Positions 33,609-35,722 of a DNA stretch of 35,722 nucleotides are shown here, in pieces. The DNA lies in assembly GCA_022649055.1 (NCBI GenBank), contig JALCNL010000016.1:1-35722 (forward strand), read 5' to 3'. The stretch comes from Megasphaera sp. (GTDB lineage Bacteria > Bacillota > Negativicutes > Veillonellales > Megasphaeraceae). How positions within the stretch are numbered: the first letter of the stretch is position 1; each line of letters opens with the position of its first letter. The notes under the pieces were generated by a model, which had not been told where the DNA came from, ran no database searches, and worked only from the letters and a program-made list of their open reading frames with translations. Made by a program: the position numbers and the translations under genes.

Positions 33609-34203
33609 ACTCGTATCCTTTCCAATAGGAAACGGTCATTCCGTCTCCGTTTTCATAAAAAGTCGTCTCAAATCTTTTATCCTGAGTTACCATTCGTAAA
33701 TATTCTCGAAGCCGCATAACAATCGTACGATGTTTATGAGGTATCGTTCCCTTGATGCGTACCATTCCATGATATAAAATATTATCAGCAATAATAACTG
33801 CCCGCGGCGACAGTTCGGGAATTAATTTCACAAGCTGTCGTGAATACTGCCCTTTAGGCCCATCCAAAAAAACTAAGTCCCACGGACCTTTTAAATCATT
33901 TAAAAGAACGGCGGCATCTCCGATCAATTGTGTAACACGATCTTCGCAATGTGCTCGTGCAATGTATTCTCGTGCTTTATACGCGCGCTCCTTGTCAATC
34001 TCAATGGTAACAATCGATCCGTTTTCAGGCAGCAGCGGAACCATCTGCAATGTAGAATACCCAATAGCCGTTCCGATTTCCAAAACACGCTTCGGAGCCG
34101 CTTCCGCTATTAATCTGCAAAATAGAGTTACTTCCGTATCACGTAAAATAGGAATCATCTGCGCTGCTGCATATTTTTTCATTTCTTCAAATAACTCCTT
34201 CAC
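33574..34203 (-). CDS. trmR: tRNA 5-hydroxyuridine(34) O-methyltransferase TrmR (YrrM-like)
   Basis: A 209-residue SAM-dependent O-methyltransferase. Motif I is VLEIGTAIGYSTLQM (about 40-54), followed by IVTIEIDKERA, DLVFLDGPKGQYS and AVIIADNILYHGMV, the class I pattern of the YrrM/COMT-like group. In Bacillus TrmR methylates 5-hydroxyuridine at tRNA position 34 to 5-methoxyuridine; here it sits between mltG and trhP exactly as in Bacillus yrrL-yrrM-yrrN, which supports the same job. The start is a GTG at 34203, eight bases after AAGGAG and overlapping the mltG stop as GTGA. An ATG seven codons later is less well spaced. Without the neighbours, it would be called only an O-methyltransferase. 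Confidence 0.88.
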   Translation of the reverse strand: MKELFEEMKKYAAAQMIPILRDTEVTLFCRLIAEAAPKRVLEIGTAIGYSTLQMVPLLPENGSIVTIEIDKERAYKAREYIARAHCEDRVTQLIGDAAVLLNDLKGPWDLVFLDGPKGQYSRQLVKLIPELSPRAVIIADNILYHGMVRIKGTIPHKHRTIVMRLREYLRMVTQDKRFETTFYENGDGMTVSYWKGYEYAENGIIGTCR

Positions 34204-35264
34204 GGCATATACTCCTTCACATTCTGCATATGTTCTTCATAGGTCCGGGAAAAATGATTATGCCCCTTAGCGTCTGCTACAAAAAACAAATATTCCGTAT
34301 CTTTCGCTTCGGCAACAGCCTTCAAGCAGTTTACCCCGGGATTGCCAATCGGTCCCGGAGGAAGTCCTGTATATAAATATGTATTATACGGAGAATCAAT
34401 TTTCGTCTCTTCTATACTATAGGCTGATTTATGAGATCCTAAAGAATAAGAAAGGCTGGCATCAGACTGCAGCGGCATATTGATTTTCAACCGTTTAAGA
34501 AATACCGCGGCAATAATCGGCTGGTCTTCTTCATATTGTGCCTCTTTTTCTACCATGGAGGCTAATGTAACAAACTGATAAATTGACATATTGTGCTGGT
34601 CTGCGCTTTCCCTCATATTTTCTGTAAGATGCTTATCAAAATTATCCAGCATCATTTTTACTATCTGATCTGCCGTTGCCCCTCGCGGGATAAAATATGT
34701 ATCAGGAAATAAAAAACCTTCTGACGGAAACGTAACTACACGATTTCCATACATATAAGGGTATAAGTTTTTCGTATCTGCCGCTGCCGACAAAAAATCA
34801 GCCTCTTTCACCAATCCTTTTTGATCGAGCACTTGGGCAATGCGACGAACCGTATATCCTTCAGGAATCACAATGCGTTCCGCTTCTGATTTACCGCTTA
34901 CCAATTTTGCCATTAAATCATGCAGGCTCATGCGGTTGTTGACCAGATATTCTCCTTGTTTCATTGTATTGGCTGTTCCCGTTAAAGTTGCCACTGCCCG
35001 AAACCACCACGTATTGGAAATAATCCCTTTTTTTTGTAATTCTGCGGCAATCTCACCGGCAGTCATCGTATCGTGAACTTCTATATACGCTTCTGCCGGT
35101 TTTAAAAATGAAATAGGTGCATAATAAGCTGCCTCTGCACTGACCACTCCCAAAATAATAAAACAGCAAACTAAGGTTACGGTAATTTGTTTTTTATTCC
35201 AGGTATGGTTTTTCATGATTGATCCACTTGTATTAACTTCTTGTGTATTATTTTTTTTATCCAT
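34200..35264 (-). CDS. mltG: Endolytic peptidoglycan transglycosylase MltG
   Basis: MltG cuts nascent glycan strands in the inner membrane and sets their length. The 354-residue protein has an N-terminal cytosolic tail, one membrane segment (about 27-48), a LysM-like subdomain (EAYIEVHDTMTAGEIAAELQKKG) and the YceG catalytic domain with E239 in ASMVEKEAQ and DSPYNTYLYTGLPPGPIGNPG. Two starts are possible: the ATG at 35264, only a few bases after the predicted transcription start, or the ATG at 35216 (MKNHTWNK), preceded by a weak AGTGGA. I give the longer form. It leads the mltG-trmR-trhP-DUF4911 operon and overlaps trmR by four bases, as in Bacillus yrrL-yrrM. Confidence 0.92.
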   Translation of the reverse strand: MDKKNNTQEVNTSGSIMKNHTWNKKQITVTLVCCFIILGVVSAEAAYYAPISFLKPAEAYIEVHDTMTAGEIAAELQKKGIISNTWWFRAVATLTGTANTMKQGEYLVNNRMSLHDLMAKLVSGKSEAERIVIPEGYTVRRIAQVLDQKGLVKEADFLSAAADTKNLYPYMYGNRVVTFPSEGFLFPDTYFIPRGATADQIVKMMLDNFDKHLTENMRESADQHNMSIYQFVTLASMVEKEAQYEEDQPIIAAVFLKRLKINMPLQSDASLSYSLGSHKSAYSIEETKIDSPYNTYLYTGLPPGPIGNPGVNCLKAVAEAKDTEYLFFVADAKGHNHFSRTYEEHMQNVKEYMP

Positions 35265-35273
35265 AATGTATCT

Positions 35274-35303
35274 ATTATACTGTAAAATTATTGTATGTGG
35301 CAA
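35274..35303 (-). promoter_or_regulatory. Promoter of the mltG operon
   Basis: TTGCCA (35298-35303) and a perfect TATAAT (35274-35279) on minus are 18 bases apart. The start point would fall near 35267, leaving only about two to five untranslated bases before the ATG at 35264. Confidence 0.72.
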
Positions 35304-35355
35304 ATATTCATATTTAAAATACTATGAATAGGCAATACTATTTCATCAAAATAAA

Positions 35356-35390
35356 ATAATGCCGACAAAAACAGTCTTTGTCGGCGTTAT
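35356..35390 (-). terminator. Terminator of the gene at the right edge
   Basis: A 14-bp stem (35356-35369 with 35377-35390, core GCCGACAAA/TTTGTCGGC, one G-T pair) closes a 7-base loop and is followed on minus by TTTATTTTG. It ends the transcript arriving from the partial gene at 35408-35722. Confidence 0.85.
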
Positions 35391-35407
35391 CCCCTTTTTA
35401 TCAAAAT

Positions 35408-35722
35408 TTACTTGGACGGACTCCAAATACGTTGCTGTTGCGCCAACTCTTCTCGCTGATCTATCTGCTGTGATTGTAAATCAGACTGCTGTTCATCTGC
35501 ATCTGCTTCAGCAGACTGTTGTACAGCCGCTTGAGCTGTCACCGTATTTTGACTGTTTGAAGATTGTTTTGCCGCTGATAATGCTGCTTTTGCAGCATCC
35601 TCCTGCGCTTTGATTCGATCATTCTCCGCTTGACGCATTTGTTCCCGTATTCGTGATTCCAATGGAATATCCGGAAAGGCACGAACATCGACATAGACTT
35701 CAAAAAGTCGATTCCACGGCAA
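35408..35722 (-). CDS. C-terminal end of an unrecognised protein with an Ala/Gln-rich tail
   Basis: The reading frame is open to the right edge, so only the last 104 codons are visible and the start is outside. The first part, WNRLFEVYVDVRAFPDIPLESRIREQM, is folded-looking, but I do not recognise it. From about residue 25 of the fragment the sequence turns into a charged, Ala/Gln/Asp-rich helix or disordered tail (KAQEDAAKAALSAAKQSS, later QQSAEADADEQQSDLQSQQ) with no cysteine and no membrane segment. It lies directly upstream of mltG on the same strand but has its own terminator and is separated by the mltG promoter, so it is a different transcript. In Bacillus the comparable place holds ruvX and small proteins, and this fragment resembles neither. 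Confidence 0.75.
   Translation of the reverse strand: MPWNRLFEVYVDVRAFPDIPLESRIREQMRQAENDRIKAQEDAAKAALSAAKQSSNSQNTVTAQAAVQQSAEADADEQQSDLQSQQIDQREELAQQQRIWSPSK

Overview
This 35.7 kb window looks like the chromosome of an anaerobic, low-GC, diderm Firmicute of the class Negativicutes, most like Megasphaera or a close relative. The pointers are a butyryl-CoA dehydrogenase that closely resembles, from memory, the Megasphaera elsdenii enzyme and sits directly upstream of etfB; a sufCBDSU operon with SufU as scaffold; a leuS T-box leader; an ADP-glucose glycogen operon with both GlgC and GlgD; and Bacillus-like house-keeping neighbourhoods (mltG-trmR-trhP). The genus is an inference. Almost every gene is on the minus strand; only lgt is on plus. 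I see no tRNA, rRNA, CRISPR array, prophage or insertion sequence.

Layout, left to right. 1-1332: the 3' part of a bcd-etfB operon (electron-bifurcating butyrate pathway). 1333-1856: AT-rich intergenic DNA with a good minus promoter, a palindrome and inverted repeats, but no convincing gene. 1857-2471: Nudix CoA pyrophosphatase. 2562-5381: leuS with a complete T-box leader (CUC specifier) and its own promoter. 5415-6947: secreted GH18 hydrolase, divergent from lgt (7048-7839). 7982-13026: sufCBDSU iron-sulfur operon behind a TTGACA promoter, separated from lgt by a bidirectional terminator. 13122-14755: dcd and a P1-family (DmpA/NylC-like) peptidase. 14814-18651: an OLD-family ATPase/TOPRIM nuclease followed by topoisomerase III. 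18851-20080: malic enzyme. 20186-31844: glgC-glgD-glgP-glgB-glgA and a GH13-GH77 fusion protein. 32155-35264: mltG-trmR-trhP-DUF4911. 35408-35722: the C-terminal end of an unrecognised protein.

How the genes work together. GlgC/GlgD make ADP-glucose, GlgA polymerises it, GlgB branches it, GlgP releases glucose-1-phosphate, and the fusion protein would trim branches or maltodextrins and disproportionate the products, so one transcript encodes both synthesis and recycling of glycogen. TrhP and TrmR are the two steps that put 5-hydroxy- and then 5-methoxyuridine at tRNA position 34. SufCBD/SufS/SufU would supply Fe-S clusters, including those expected in TrhP.

Most of the window is ordinary core metabolism. 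The parts most worth a second look are the GH13-GH77 fusion, the palindrome just inside the glg transcript, the stand-alone OLD nuclease paired with topB, the DUF4911 gene coupled to trhP, and the almost leaderless mltG promoter. I did not find strong evidence for a wholly new system. Several starts were moved from the longest possible ORF to the codon best placed after a ribosome binding site; these are noted in the entries.
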